Assembly (NCBI RefSeq): GCF_021462225.1
Contig: NC_061815.1
Coordinates: 48,795,873-48,859,872 of the forward strand
Length of the DNA: 64,000 bases
Source of the DNA: Girardinichthys multiradiatus
Taxonomy: Eukaryota; Chordata; Actinopteri; Cyprinodontiformes; Goodeidae
Reading direction: 5' to 3'
In this document: positions 9,887-22,109 of the stretch, one piece after another
Layout: each line of letters starts with the position of its first letter
How positions within the stretch are numbered: position 1 is the stretch's first letter
Program-made: the position numbers and the translations under genes
Notes under the pieces: generated by a model
Seen by the model: the letters and a program-made list of their open reading frames with translations, nothing else
What the model was told of the DNA's origin: nothing
Databases searched by the model: none

Positions 9887-12640
9887 AACATTAAATCTCT
9901 GTCAGGAAAATAATTTTTAATCAATGACTTCATTACTGACCACGATCTTGATGTTACGTTTTTAACAGAAACATGGTTACATGAATTTAATGAAGCTCCC
10001 ATTCTGATATTCGACGACTCCAAACTACAATTTTCTTTTTCAGAGCAGACAGCAAAGAAAAGGTGGAGGGGGGGCTACTTTGTTTAAAGATTTATTAGAA
10101 TGTAAAAAAGTATTTCTGGGCAAATTTTACTCTTTTCAATATTGGGCTCTCCGGGTAAAGAGCCCGGTCCAAACCATGTTCTTGAATATTTACAGGCCTC
10201 CTAAGTCCAAAACAAACTTTATCAGTGATTTTAATGAGCTTTTATCTGTGATATGTGTTGATTATGACTGTTTAATTATTGTGGGAGACTTCAACATTCA
10301 CATAGACAATCCTGAAGACAGAAGTCCAATAGATCTTTGTGACACTATTCAAAATTTTGGTTTGACTCAACATGTTAAACAGCAAACGCACAAACAGGGA
10401 CATATTTTGGACTTGATCATCACTAAGGGTCTAAACATTTCCAAGGTGTCTGTAACTGATGTTGCCCTATCTGACCACTTTTCTGTTATTTTTGAAAGCA
10501 TCATCTCCAATGACTCAGTATGCATCTTTAAGGATGGTGCTGCTGAAACCTTTAACCAGATTTACTCTTCTAACTCCACTTTGCCCTGTAACACTGTAGA
10601 TGAGCTGGTAGATAACTTTCATTCTAAAATCTCGGACATCATTGATTCAATTGCTCCAATTAAAGTGAAAGTCGTTTCTTGGAAGAAAATGTCTCCATGG
10701 AGAAGTGCTCTACCAGTCAGAAGTGAAAAAAGGGAGTGTCGAAAAGCTGAACGCAGGTGGAGAAAGACTGGACTCCAGGTTCACTATATTATCTATAAAG
10801 AGAGACTATACAGATATAACCTACAACTGAAAAATGCAAGGGAATCTTTCTTATCTGAGATCATCAGCAAAAACATTAACAATGCCCGTGCATTATTTGC
10901 CACGGTCGACAGGTTAACAAACCCTTCTGTAACTGTAGCATCTGAACTCCACTCTACCAGGGCCTGCAATGAATTTGCTAAATTCTTTACTGAAAAAACC
11001 CAAAAGATCAGAGGGGCAGTCAGCACATCCACATCAACTCCAGGACCAATGTTGTCTCCAATTAAAACTGATTTTGACAAAATTTCCCAATTTCACCAAG
11101 TAAACTACAAAATCTTAGAAGAAATCGTACAGCAACTAAGCTCTTCTTCCTGCTGTCTCGATGTTTTACCCACAGCTTTCCTTAAGAAAGCTTTGCCTGT
11201 AATAACATCTGATTTAACACAAATAATAAACACGTCCCTTTTGTCAGTTGTTTTCCCCCAGGTCCTGAAAACAGCAATTATCAAACCAGAGCAACTAGGA
11301 CAAACTGCTACTACAGAACTACAGGCCTATATCAAACCTCCCCTTCATCAGTAAGATTATTGAAAAAGCTGTGTTTCAACAGTTAAACAACTTCCTAACA
11401 ATGACCAACCGCTTCGATGTCTTCCAGTCAGGCTTCCTGCTCACCACAGTACAGAGACTGCTCTTGTAAAGGTGTTCAATGACATCCGTATAAATGCAGA
11501 CTGTAGAAGAACCACAGTGCTGGTATTATTGGACCTTAGTGCAGCATTCGACACTGTTGATCACTCCATTTTATTAGAGCGCCTGGAAAACTGGGTCAGC
11601 CTTTCTGGTACAGCACTCAACTGGTTTAAAGCCTACTTGAAGGGCAGGGACTTTTTTGTGTCAGTAGGTAACTTTACATCAGAGAGCACAAAAATCACAT
11701 GTGGCGTTCTCCAAGGGTCCATCTTAGGGCCCCTCCTATTCAATATCTACGTGCTCCCCCTAACTCACATTTTAATAAACAACAACGTAAGTTATTATAA
11801 CTATGCGGACGACACACAGCTATACGTTACGATGTCACCAGGTGAATATGAACCCATTCAAGCGCTGGGTAAATGCTTAGAAGAAATCAATGCATGGATG
11901 TGCCAAAATTGTCTTCAGCTGAATCAAAACAAAACTGAAGTAATAATCTTTGGACCAAAGGAAGAGCGTTTTAAGTTAGCACACAGCTTCAGTTAATACA
12001 GCTAGAAACCACCAATCAGGCTCGAAACCTGGGTGTAGTGATGGACTCAGACCTGAATCTTCAGAGGCACATAAAGACAGTAACAAGGTCAGCCTTCTAT
12101 CACCTAAAGAACATCTCCAGGATTAAAGGACTAATGTCTCAGCAGGACCTTGAAAAACTAATTCATGCGTTCATCTTTAGTAGAATTAATTACTGCAACT
12201 GTGTCTTCACAGGTCTGCCTAAAAATTGGATCAGAGAGCTGCAGTTGATCCAGAACGCTGCTGCCCGCGTCTTCACTAGAACTAAGAAAGTGGAGAACAT
12301 CAGCCCGGTTCTAAAGTCCCTACACTGGCTCCCTGTAGCTCAGAGAACAGACTTTAAAATACTTCTGTTAGTCTATAAATCACTGAATGGCTTAGCACCA
12401 AAATACATTACAGACTTGTTGTCAGTCTATCAACCATCCAGACCTCTCAGGTCTTCTGGCTCAAATCTACTCTGCATACACAGAACCAGAACCAAACATG
12501 GAGAAGCAGCTTTTCGTTCTTATGCTCCACTAATCTGGAATAAACTCCCAGAAAACTGTAAAAGCGTCAAAACCCTAAGTTGCTTTAAATCCAGATTACA
12601 AACTTATTTGTTTAGAGTGGCCTTTGACTGTGCCATCTAA
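9887..12640 (+). pseudogene. L2 ORF2 relic: endonuclease and reverse transcriptase
   Basis: The translation contains an APE endonuclease: LTETWL near 9967, IVGDFNIHIDNP near 10280, and SDHFSVIFE near 10470. The reverse transcriptase follows: [13 protein letters not shown] near 11533 (catalytic Asp), [11 protein letters not shown] near 11714, and [10 protein letters not shown] near 11800 (catalytic Asp pair). The C-terminal part has IQNAAARVFTRTKK, LHWLPV and APLIWNKLPENC near 12520. The 424-codon frame at 10080-11354 is followed by frameshifts near 11285, 11436 and 11960. Stops interrupt the first 60 codons. The lesion near 11436 is shared with the copy at 36114-38089. No functional protein can be made. 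Confidence 0.9.
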
Positions 12641-12867
12641 GCATAATTAGTTACGTTTTCATTCCAATTTTCCTTTCATTTTCTTATCCATCATTCTATT
12701 CTCTTTAATTTATTTAATGTTTTTTTAAATTACCTGTGTTGTTTGATTTTATCATTTGATTTGTTTTTTCTGTCTGTATATGTGTTTATTTTCTTTGTGA
12801 TTGTATGTACAGCGCTTTGAGTGTCTCATTGCTGAAAAGCACTATATAAATAAACTTACCTTACCTT

Positions 12868-13063
12868 GTTGTAACAACAATATGTCTGTGCTTACTGTGA
12901 GGAAAATGTATGAAATTGGGCTGTCAAAAACATCGAGGCAGAATGAAGGCTGCATGTTTCAAAGAGCAAACTGTCTAACAACCTACTTGTAGCTGTGACT
13001 GTTGGAACATAGCCAGGAGTTTCTATAAGGATAATATTTTATTTGTGTAGAAGATCATTATAC
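12868..13063. other. Short unassigned gap between L2 and LTR
   Basis: A 63-codon chance frame overlaps the L2 tail. No motif was recognised. Confidence 0.4.
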
Positions 13064-14422
13064 TGTTGGGACCACAGGCATTGGTTACAACATTAAAGGC
13101 CAGTAAGAACTAACAGTAACAGCGGACTTCCCATGACGTCACTGTTTCAATAAAAACCCCTCACGGCAACAAAAAGTCCTCTTCCACGCAGGTCCCCAGT
13201 GGAAGTGGACGGAGGGACGGAGCTCGCTAATGTCTCTTTGCTGGCAAGCAGACATATCTCTTCAAATGGGATCCAAGAGTGTCATACGATCACGCGATCA
13301 TATGCACTAAGTTAAGTAGGAATTAATTGCTGTTCGTGTACCTGGTATTCATTCATGAACGGTAATTAAGGTGCAAGCGTGGCTTGACTTTTCTCTCTGA
13401 GATCTACAGAAGCAAACTGTTTCCAGGGAGTTCCCGGCAGAGACCCTGTCTCTAAAACGATGAGTGGAGCAGTTTTTCCTGGTCTGAAGGAAGGACAAGC
13501 GGCCCGCATCACCGTGGCTACAGCAGTCATTTGCAGTTCAGCCAACTATTCCTAAACACAGTTCACATAAGAGGTAGTGTTTGAGCAGAGTTTAGCTTAG
13601 AATTAAATAATCTAAACATTTTTTGTTTTATGACATTTGGTTTGTTTGTGTTGAAAACTCAGCCATCTTAGTGATAGCATATTAGCTGTTAAGCACATGT
13701 GCTCAGTTTATGTGTTCAGTGTTTGTGTTTTTAAAGTTAAGACAAACTTTATTTGAAGGGGGACTTTTAAACACAGAAGATCGGCCATAATGCGCCGTCC
13801 ATGCTTATGCATTTTAACCCTTTTATTTGTAGTATTTTAAAGGTATGTGTTTTGATTCTGATGAGATGATAAGTTTCTTTTGTTGGCTCCAACCACTAAC
13901 AGCCAAGAACACATGCTTGCCTGCTAAAGATCATTTACCCACAAAGGTTGTCTAGGAAATAATATTTCCCTAAAGATTATTTTACTAAACTTGATAACTA
14001 AGTAAACAACATTAAGACCCATTTATGCAGAAAGATTTGGTTCTTATTCAAAATAATATTTCCTTAAATATTATTTTACTATTTCCTTAATAATTTTTCT
14101 TTAAATATTATCTTAATAAATAAAGGCAGCTAATTAAACACTATTGAGAATTGGTCATCCAGAAGTTTGGTTTTATTCAGCTGATCATTCTTTAAAATAT
14201 TATTTTATTAAAATGTTTTATCTGATCTTGCATTTTGAATGGTTGTTTAAAGGTGTACTGATTATTGCTTAAATTAGTTCCAAGACTAACTTAACTTCAT
14301 TTCCAGATTCTTCAAGATAATCCTTGGTTCTCAAACATAAATATTACATGGAAATGTAAATCTGAAAAGACTCACAAAGAGAGGGTTGGCAATTAGAAAA
14401 GTTTTAATGATGTGAAATTACA
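13064..14422 (+). mobile_element. LTR (probable 5' LTR of a non-autonomous element)
   Basis: It starts TGTTGGGACC, the same type of start as the LTRs at 48365 (TGTTGGGGCC) and 59867 (TGCTGGGACC). About 70 bp in it carries TGACGTCA (13134-13141), followed by CAATAAAAA as a possible TATA-type element. The proposed end at ATTACA (14422) is set by the primer-binding-like motif TTTGGCGCTCGGACCTGGGA that begins at about 14433. No matching target duplication or second LTR was found downstream. The start is fairly secure; the end is inferred. Confidence 0.5.
13134..13156 (+). promoter_or_regulatory. LTR core promoter: CRE-like palindrome and AT-rich box
   Basis: TGACGTCA at 13134-13141 is followed about 7 bp later by CAATAAAAA. 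The same palindrome is found at 48428-48435 and 59991-59998 at a comparable place in two other LTRs of this window. Confidence 0.5.
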
Positions 14423-16189
14423 TAATTATATCTTTGGCGCTCGGACCTGGGAGGAAGACATGAATGTTGAGAATGATATGAGCTAGGATGAACATTGTAA
14501 AGCTTATATTTAGAGATATCTTCCCCCCAAAATAAGGTCAAGGACGTGACGAGGCCTAATTGAGTACTAAGGAGAGTGGGATGAAATAGGAAAATGAAAG
14601 AAGCGAAAGCCGCAGGAAAGATTAAAGCAGAAAAGAGAAGTTTGTTAATATGGTATGAAATAAGGAAGATAATTGAGAAGCAGAGGAGATGATAGATATG
14701 CCGTGTTGGCAATGCGTGATTATTTCAAACTTTGAGAGCAGAGCAAGATGATAGATATGCCGTGTTGGCAATGCGTGATTATTTCAAACTTTGAGAGCAG
14801 ACCAAGATGATAGATATGCTGTGTTGGCAATGCGAGGCGATGCAACGCTTGATGAGAGCTTAGAGAGCAGAGTAAGGCGATAGTCATGCCACTTGGCAAT
14901 GCATGATGATAGATGCTTGAATAGCAGAGCGAGGTGATAGATATGCCGCTGTTGGCAATGCGTGATTATTTCAAACTTAGAACAGAGCAAGATAATAGGT
15001 ATGCCATGTGGGCAATGCGTTATTATTTCGAGCTCAGAGAGCAGAGGAAGATGATAGATATGCTGTGTTGGCAAAATGTGATTAGAGGTAGAGATGAAGA
15101 AATTACGGAAATCCTATGGAGTACTGAAAATGCATAAAAGAAATGCAGATGAAGTTAAGAAATAAGGTTAAAATAAATATCTATGAGTCAGGGTTTAGTA
15201 ATTAATGAACGTCAAGGTAAATGCATGAAAATGAGTAAAGTAATTGCAGAAAGCATTAAGACAAGGAATAATCGGCCTCCAATTAAGGAAGGGTGAAACG
15301 AATAGAAGTACTTTTCGAAGAACATAGGTGAGCTAGAGTGAGGGAGAAAATTAGACAAGACTGGCAGGTGTTGAGGGGAAGAGACTTGCAAAACAGTAAC
15401 ATGACGATTGAACAAAGCCAATGATGGATAAAGGCCAACAACCACCAGGAATTGTTGGGAGCTCTTACCTGAGAGCTGGTAAAACATTGAGCAGATAGAA
15501 CGGAGTGGAAATTCGGGCGAACATAGGAAGAGAAGGATGAAGAAGACCAACGACCCAATTGCTGGAGAGCGGCTGAGGGAGAGACATTGGGTCACTGCAG
15601 TAGTGGCTGCTCCTATTCTGAAGGACTGGCGTGAAAACTGGATGGGGCATAATGCATTGAACTTGACATGCCTATAATATTTGAGGAACCAGGATGCAGA
15701 CATGGGGCTCTTTCTAGCATGAGAAATGAGGCATGCGAAGGAAAAGGATTTGAAAGTAGAAACAAGGTTAAACCTGATAAATAATAGAATGCAGGTTGAT
15801 ATTAGCAAGGATGAAGAGATGGATTCGATAAACCTTAGACTTTAAAAGAGAAATTGAAGTAGACTGGGTGAAACAACAGAAGACCTAGGAACTAAATAGA
15901 ATAACCTGGAACATAATGGGCAGGAATGATGAATTTATGAGTTACTGTACGACTTGCCAGGATGCACAAGAGGTAAGGCATAATGCCTTAGAGGACGAGC
16001 GGCTTTGACTAACGGGATTGACCACTGCTGCATTATCAGAAAAGCGGCGATGCGCTTCTTCCAGAAATGCCCCAAATGCAGCAGGCTATAGTGATGGGAT
16101 GATCTCATAGAAAGCTGGGGATTCAGATCAGGGAAGAAAGAAGGCCTTACAGCGGAAACAAATTGCCCTGAGAACCCCCCCCAAAACCT
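14423..16189 (+). other. Purine-rich non-coding region downstream of the LTR
   Basis: The plus strand is strongly A/G-biased and has no plus-strand ORF of meaningful length. Minus-strand ORFs of up to 198 codons (15212-15808) are the complement of this bias, rich in Ser, Leu and Phe, and have no motif. It begins with a primer-binding-like sequence near 14433, so it may be the internal part of a large non-autonomous LTR element. No gag, protease or reverse transcriptase was seen. Confidence 0.4.
14672..15084 (+). repeat. Minisatellite, about 59-bp unit, about seven copies
   Basis: The core GATAGATATGCCGTGTTGGC recurs with the GTGTTGGCAATGCG block near 14701, 14760, 14819, 14888, 14946, 15004 and 15062. 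The first three steps are exactly 59 bp and later ones are 58-69 bp with divergence. The first two units are nearly identical, which points to recent unequal exchange at the left end. Confidence 0.9.
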
Positions 16190-16226
16190 ACGGACGGAGC
16201 TACGTCCGTGTAAATAACCATACTAA
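16190..16226 (+). repeat. Short hairpin followed by CTAA
   Basis: ACGGACG (16190-16196) pairs with CGTCCGT (16203-16209) across a 6-nt loop, and CTAA follows 13 nt later. This resembles a Helitron 3' end, but no matching 5' end or second copy was found, so the identity is open. Confidence 0.25.
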
Positions 16227-16489
16227 AAATTGACTGTTCATAAATGTTTCATAAGAGTTTGTTAAGCTGCTGTGGCTGCTGTTCAATAATGTCAGAGCTT
16301 GGCTCATACCTTTCAATTTTGTCCTAATACTACCGCCTTATTGGGCTGGTATTCACAGGACAACCCTTAACAGACCGAAATATTATTTAATAAAATATTA
16401 AAGCATTAATATTAAATATATTCATAATCACAATAATAACAAGCTGAAGCAAATGTCACAATTAAATTATTGAGTTCCTAATGCCCCCC

Positions 16490-16768
16490 ACCCCACTAAT
16501 GGTCATTGGGCAAGAGGTGGGGGATAGGGCCAGTCCATCACAAGGCAACACAGAAACATGCAGAACAAACAACCATGCACTCACACAGTCATAGGGCATT
16601 CAGAGAGGTGCCCTAACATGCATCATTTTGGATTCTGGGAGGAGGTTGGAGTACCCAGTAAGAAACCCGCAAACTGACAAACAGAACATGGAAACTCATG
16701 TAGATTTGAACCCAGGACTGTTGCAAGGCAACAGTGCTAACAACTGTGCCGCTGTGCAACCCTGTGCA
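16490..16768 (+). repeat. Dispersed vertebrate-type repeat, copy 1
   Basis: The segment aligns with 44215-44575, for example GGGAGGAGGTTGGAGTACCC, GAACCCAGGACTG and GCAAGGCAACAGTGCTAACA near the right end. This repeat type is common in fish genomes. I cannot assign it to a class from sequence alone; a SINE or LINE 3' region is possible. Confidence 0.7.
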
Positions 16769-18394
16769 TAGTTGACTCAGTAAAAATAGTAGGTTGAGGT
16801 TCTTATTGGATTGAGTGTGTAAAATTAGTAGAAAGAAGGCTCAAACCTTTTAGCGTATTTGCCTTCATGAATATGCAAAACATATGAGAATGACCCAACA
16901 CAGGGACGGAACGAATAACACTGAGTTACACTATGTTAACGTTAAAGTCCTCTATTATTTGTGCAGTGGTTATTTGTTAGTGTCCTCTGATACAAAATAT
17001 GCAATCACCATCACAGTGCCCTGATTTAATAAGGGCAGAAATATCTGATTGCACTTGTGTTTCAACCCTGACACAAGATTGATTACGATCAAACGTTTTC
17101 AATCCAATTTATACACATCCATCTTCTTCCTGAGAATGGGACACAGGCTGGGGTTATAAATAAAAATAAATCATGTTATCTCTCCTGTTTAATATTTATT
17201 TTGGAAACATCAAATTGATTTGAATTAAAACAATGTATTGTGCTCGACTGAAATATAATAAAGTAAATAAATGCTACAAATTCTCTGAAAAATGTGATGC
17301 AATATTTGCAACATTAGAAATTGTTGTGACTTTGTCGGAAATTAACAAATCTCAGAGAGGAGATTAAAACTTAACAAATCTCAGAGAGGAGATGTGTTAA
17401 TGGCAGTTTAAAAAAAAAATCCAATACCAGCATAGTTTGTACTTGCTACATGCTAAGATTTCTGGATTTTTCAGCATGCAAACATGAACTAAAAAAGCTG
17501 ATTTATCTTTTAAAAAGTAATTTAAAAAGTAATTAAAATGTGATTATATTAGCTACATAAATGGTGACTTATGGTGATTAAAATAACATCAAATATTTTC
17601 TAACTATAACAAAAAAAATATGTAATATTCTATTTATAGATTTTCACTATGATGCTAAAAACACAAAATTGCCAATATCGTATTTGCCTGAACAATAGAA
17701 GTTGCATAATTAGTTTTCACTGTAAGAAACACAGTAAAGGTGTTTTTGATTTGTTTAGGTAGTTAAATATAGATGAAACTATTTTAATATAAAAACATCC
17801 AATCTTTCCACAGAACAGTTTTTGGTAATTAAAACAGCCATTTGGTTGTGAAACAGGAGAGCTAACAGACACACTTGTTGTGAGCCCAGCACTAAAGAAA
17901 CTTAAATTAAGGGTAATTATGAGTAGAAATAAAAAGCTCAATGAAGGTAAAATAAAATATAATGTCTCATAAAATGTAAAATTGATTATAATTACAAAAT
18001 TCAATTTGGCAATTTGAATAAACAATTATCCCATGAAACAAATAAAAATGTCAAAACAAAAATCAAGGTTATTTTTTTAATAACCTTCCCTAAGAATGTT
18101 CATGCTTTCAGGTTTTAGCAAAAGGTTTAGTAAAGATGAATATTCAGACTCAAGACCTAATTAAGACAAACTTTGAGCCCCTTCGTCAACAGTAATGAAA
18201 AACATTTTTATTGTAATTCAAATCTTTAGAAGTCATAATCTTTGAATAATTTTTTGGGTTGATTTCAACATGTCTCTGATATAAAGAGGGAGTAAAGAAA
18301 GAGTAACAACACCTGTGTGATTAGAGATATTAATGAAACCAACATAAGGACTTTTATAGATATCCAGAGGATAAAACTGTAAAAAGTATGATCC
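16769..18394. other. AT-rich stretch, no feature recognised
   Basis: A 25-bp near-exact direct repeat (ACAAATCTCAGAGAGGAGAT) occurs at about 17345 and 17374. Otherwise no motif was recognised, and the minus-strand ORF near 17717-18025 is low complexity. Confidence 0.5.
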
Positions 18395-18960
18395 AAAGCT
18401 TTTTCTGGTTTTGGTTCTTCCTTGTGGTTTTATTTGGAAACTTTTAAGTCATTTATTATTTTTGTTATGGTCCTCCCATATAAGTACATTCATTTGTGTT
18501 GAGTGTCTTTCTTGTGTTCTGCTTTCCTATGTGAGTTTCCACTGTCTTCCAACTGTCCTCTGCAGCTTCTTTGACTGCTTTAGTGGCCTCGCTGCAGACC
18601 CCCAGATCTTCTTCACTATCCCTTCCACCCAGTTTTAGTTTCCCATCTAGAATCTGCCCAAAGCAGGCCAGGTAGTGGGGGTTTGCCTGTCATGATCCAC
18701 AACTGTTTCTTACTTAAATGGTCCCCCAATTGTTGTCCATTCCTCTAATTGCACCAATTTAGTTTCATAAATCACACCTCAGAATATAAGCTCCCTGGTT
18801 TCACTGGTCATTGCTAGATTCTTCCTTTACTCTCACCCTGGTTCAAAGTCCTGTGTTCCTCATAGCATATCTTTGAATCCGTTTTTTTTTTAATCATCAA
18901 AAATGTCTTACCACCAAGTGTCTGCTGATGTCCTGTTTGCATTTGGGTTCACCTTAACCA
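18395..18960 (+). repeat. Dispersed T/C-rich repeat ending in a TTTGCATTTGGGTCC-like motif
   Basis: A pyrimidine-rich segment ends near TTTGCATTTGGGTTCACC. Its build resembles 22110-22547 on the same strand and the reverse complement of 22668-23155. The family was not identified, and the 75-codon ORF inside shows no motif. Confidence 0.5.
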
Positions 18961-19361
18961 CAAAGTATAGAAGTACAGTAGTTGTAAAGACGAGCCATGT
19001 TGTAAAGTTAACTTTAAATGAGAGAAAAAAATGGCTAGTGCCATGTGAATGCTGCTCACTGTTTCATGATGTGTAAAAGTTCTACATTCTGGCACCTCTT
19101 TCAGAATTCTGTGATTTTTGTCTTAGGAATTAGGTTTTTACTCTCATTAAATGGTGTATTACAATTTGAAAAAATGGTTGAAAAACAATAAAAACATATA
19201 TAACTGTAAAACAGCATTAGCCGAACAATCACCTATAAGAGAGCCAAAACAAGAAAGCAGTGAGAGCTACGCCAGGATTTTTAAGAGACAAACCAGGAGC
19301 AATTAAGTGGATGTTAATGCTGTTGTCTGGACATGCTTTGGGGTGTATGAACCACACTGAT
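18961..19361. other. Unassigned sequence
   Basis: No recognisable feature was seen. It leads into the DD38E fragment. Confidence 0.4.
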
Positions 19362-19758
19362 GGTTTTTGCGACTGCACTTGGGGACACTTTCAAAGTTTT
19401 CCCAATTGTTCGAACTGTCCTTCATTTCTTAAAGTAATGATGGCCACTCGTTTTTCTTTACTTAGCTGCTTTATTCTTACAATAATACAAATTGATGAGC
19501 TTCAAGACCTCTTGAAGCTCATCAACAGAATGCCAAGAGTGTGTGGAGCAGTAATCAAAGCAAAAGGTGGCTACTTTGAATAACCTAGAATATAAGACAT
19601 ATTTTCAGTTGTTTCACACTTTTTTGTTCAGTATATAATTCCACATGTGTTAATTCATAGTTTTGATGCCTTCAGTGTGAAGCTACAATATTCATAGTCA
19701 TGAAAATAAAGACAACTCTTTGAATGAGAAGGTGTGTCCAAACGTTTGGTCTGTACTG
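19362..19758 (-). mobile_element. DD38E Tc1 element, transposase-start end only
   Basis: The segment matches the right side of 6016-7604: the reverse complement of the transposase start (TTAAAGTAATGATGGCCACT near 19430), a shortened leader, the long inverted repeat from about 19500, and the terminal CTGTACTG before a TA at 19759-19760. Everything downstream of the first few dozen transposase codons is missing. Part of the repeat (TGATGAGCTTCAAGA near 19493) is followed directly by its own complement, giving a small palindrome at 19493-19525. Confidence 0.88.
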
Positions 19759-19764
19759 TATCTC

Positions 19765-20500
19765 TACATCCAATGAATCCAATGAACTATGTTCTCTTCA
19801 CAAATCACCCAGCCTGTTCCTATAGCAAACACCATTTGGACACTTGTTGTCGATATACAGTTGTACAAAATGAGGGGTGTGCATACAGGGAAGTAAAAAA
19901 CCTTTTACAGTGGTGTGCCAGCAACAATCTCATTAAATGACAATTAAACCAAACAAAGCAGATTACAGTGTATTTCAGATGCAGGGAAAAGAGAAAACCA
20001 CCCACCAACCAGTGTTCATTGGTGGCAAAACTGTGGAGGGTCTTTAGTTTTCAGCTTCTTGGACTAATCTTCACTGAAGACTTCTCCTGGAAACCAAGAT
20101 ACACCCACTGCCACAAGTTAGACAACACAGCCTCTCCTTTTTCTGGTGAGGCTGGAAAGGGCTGGTCTGGCATAGTATCATAGTTATAGTCATCACATAC
20201 TGCGTCACAGCATGGTGTACTAGCTGCACAAAGAAGGAGCATGTGGGCCTGCAAAAGCATCCCAAGGAAAGAATCTAGTATTCTAGGTATCAGCCAATCA
20301 TGATACAGCGTGTACCATGTCCATCCCTCAATGACCCAACTGTACCCATCTTCTGATGGCTACTTTCCACAGCATAATGATACATGTCACAAGGATTAAA
20401 TAACCTGAAACTTGTTCCTTGACCATGACAATCACTTCATTGTACACCAGTGGCCAAATTTCAACAACTCGGAACAAATCTGCAGAAATTGGGTGATTGC
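19765..20500 (+). pseudogene. LINE reverse transcriptase C-terminal relic (Rex1-like)
   Basis: Translated fragments in shifting frames fit the part after the YADD box of Rex1/CR1-group reverse transcriptases: REVKNLLQWCASNNL near 19890, FSFQLLGLIFTEDFSW near 20050, and a C-terminal piece beginning CTKKEHVGLQ near 20227. The order matches the equivalent region of the Rex1 copy at 55390-56000. Many stops and frameshifts make it an old relic. The family within the Rex1/CR1 group is uncertain. Confidence 0.6.
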
Positions 20501-20557
20501 CTCATGTCAATATAGACTAAAATCTGAGAGGAATATTTCTGTCACATGCTGAATGTA

Positions 20558-21764
20558 CAGGGGTTGGACAATGAAACTGAAACACCTGGTTTTAGACCAC
20601 AATAATTTATTAGTATGGTGTAGGCCCTCCTTTTGCGGACAATACAGCGTCAATTCGTCTTGGGAATGACATATACAAGTCCTGTACAGTGGTCAGAGGG
20701 ATTTTAAGCCATTCTTCTTGCGGATTGTGGCCAGGTCACTACGTGGTACTGGTGGAGGAAAATGTTTCCTGACTCGCCTAGATCTGGTGACTGTGCAGCC
20801 CATGGGAGATGTTCAACTTCACTTTCATGTTCATCAAGCCAATCTTTCACCAGTCTTGCTGTGTGTATTGGTGCATTGTCATACAATGTTTGAACCACTG
20901 GATGCACATGGTCCTCAAGAATGGTTCGGTAGTCCTTGGCAGTGACGCGCCCATGTAGCACAAGCATTGGGCTAAGGGAATGCCATGATATGGAAGCCCA
21001 AACCATCACTGATCCACCCCCATGCTTCACTCTGGGCATGCAACAGTCTGGGTGGTACGCTTCTTTGGGGCTTCTCCACACCATAACTTTCCCGGATGTG
21101 GGGAAAACAGTAAAGGCGGACTCATCAGAGAACAATACATGTTTCACATTGTCCAAAGCCCAAGATTTGCGCTCCTTGCACCATTGAAACCGACGTTTGG
21201 CATTGGCATGAGTGACCAAAGGTTTGGCTATAGCAGCCCGGCCATGTATATTGACCCTGTGGAGCTCCCGACGGACAGTTCTGGTGGAAACAGGAGAGTT
21301 GAGGTGCACATTGAATTCTTCCGTGATTTGGGCAGCCGTGGTTTTATGTTTTTTGGATACAATCCGGGTTAGCACCCGAACATCCCTTTCAGACAGCTTC
21401 CTCTTGCATCCACAGTTAATCCTGTTGGATGTGGTTCGTCCTTCTTGGTGGTATGCTGACATTACCTGGATACCGTGGCTCTTGATACATCACGAAGACT
21501 TGCTGTCTTGGTCACAAATGCGCCAGCAAGACGTGCACCAACAATTTGTCCTCTTTTGAACTCTGGTATGTCACCCATAATGTTGTGTGCATTTCAATAT
21601 TTTGAGCAAAACTGTGCTCTTACCCTGCTAATTGAACCTTCACACTCTGCTCTTACTGGTGCAATGTGCAATCAATGAAGACTGGCTACCAGGCTGGTCC
21701 AATTTAGCCATGAAACCTCCCACACTAAAATGACAGGTGTTTCAGTTTTATTGTCCAGCCTCTG
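20558..21764 (-). mobile_element. Tc1-like transposon, DD36E type, copy 2
   Basis: TA target sites at 20556-20557 and 21765-21766 flank terminal repeats CAGGGGTTGGACAATGAAAC and, at the right end, TTTTATTGTCCAGCCTCTG. Total length is 1207 bp, slightly shorter than copy 3 because of internal deletions. It is the same family as 779-1960 and 31230-32494. Confidence 0.93.
20610..21578 (-). pseudogene. DD36E transposase, copy 2, catalytic Glu deleted
   Basis: The start codon at 21578 opens the family N-terminus MGDIPEFKRGQIVGA. A single-base loss near 21471 shifts the frame, after which a 252-codon frame (21462-20704) runs through the second DNA-binding helix and the SDESAF Asp. A small in-frame deletion turns the PEGGAVYQDDNAP block into TLYDNAP. 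A further deletion near 20780 removes the NIIEPLW block with the catalytic Glu. The enzyme is inactive. Confidence 0.9.
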
Positions 21765-21766
21765 TA

Positions 21767-22109
21767 TGTCACAGACAACTAAGACAGCTCTGAAGGCCAT
21801 GGGAGGCCAACCTTAACACAAGGAGCCATTTATTAAATGGCTGGCAAGTGAATATGAAGAGGTTTAGAATTCCTTAGATGATGCAGATAATCTTGGCCTT
21901 TGACCTTCTACAAGGGACACGAGAACAGCATTTTTAGGAACATTTTGCCTGGTGAAAATAGAAACCAACAATATGATGAGTATCTACATCAAAGATACAT
22001 GTGACAGGTTGCTGACATATCATCCTGGATTCATTAAATAGCCAATGCAGACATGAGAATAAACCTCTAATTCTGACTGGCATGCATGATTGATACGTAG
22101 GTTTTTTTT
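21767..22109. other. Unassigned sequence
   Basis: No domain or repeat end was recognised. Confidence 0.4.

Larger units (their letters stand above)
8120..12867 (+). mobile_element. L2 non-LTR retrotransposon, family A, near full length, copy 1
   Basis: The order is 5' untranslated region, ORF1 relic (8369-9667), ORF2 relic (9887-12640), and a 3' untranslated region ending in the L2-type tail AGCGCTTTGAGTGTCTCATT followed by an AAAGC arm and a short TTACC pentamer run. A second, truncated copy of the same family lies at 36114-38089. Both ORFs are broken. The 5' boundary is uncertain; about 8120 is where the GC-richer leader seems to begin. Confidence 0.85.

Noticed and set aside
15212..15808. 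198-codon minus-strand ORF rich in Ser, Leu, Phe
   Set aside because: It is the complement of a purine-rich plus strand, which suppresses stops; no motif, start context or conservation evidence.
16190..16226. Helitron 3' end (hairpin then CTAA)
   Set aside because: Only a 7-bp stem, CTAA is not followed by T, and no 5' TC end or Rep/helicase sequence is visible; kept only as a weak repeat feature.
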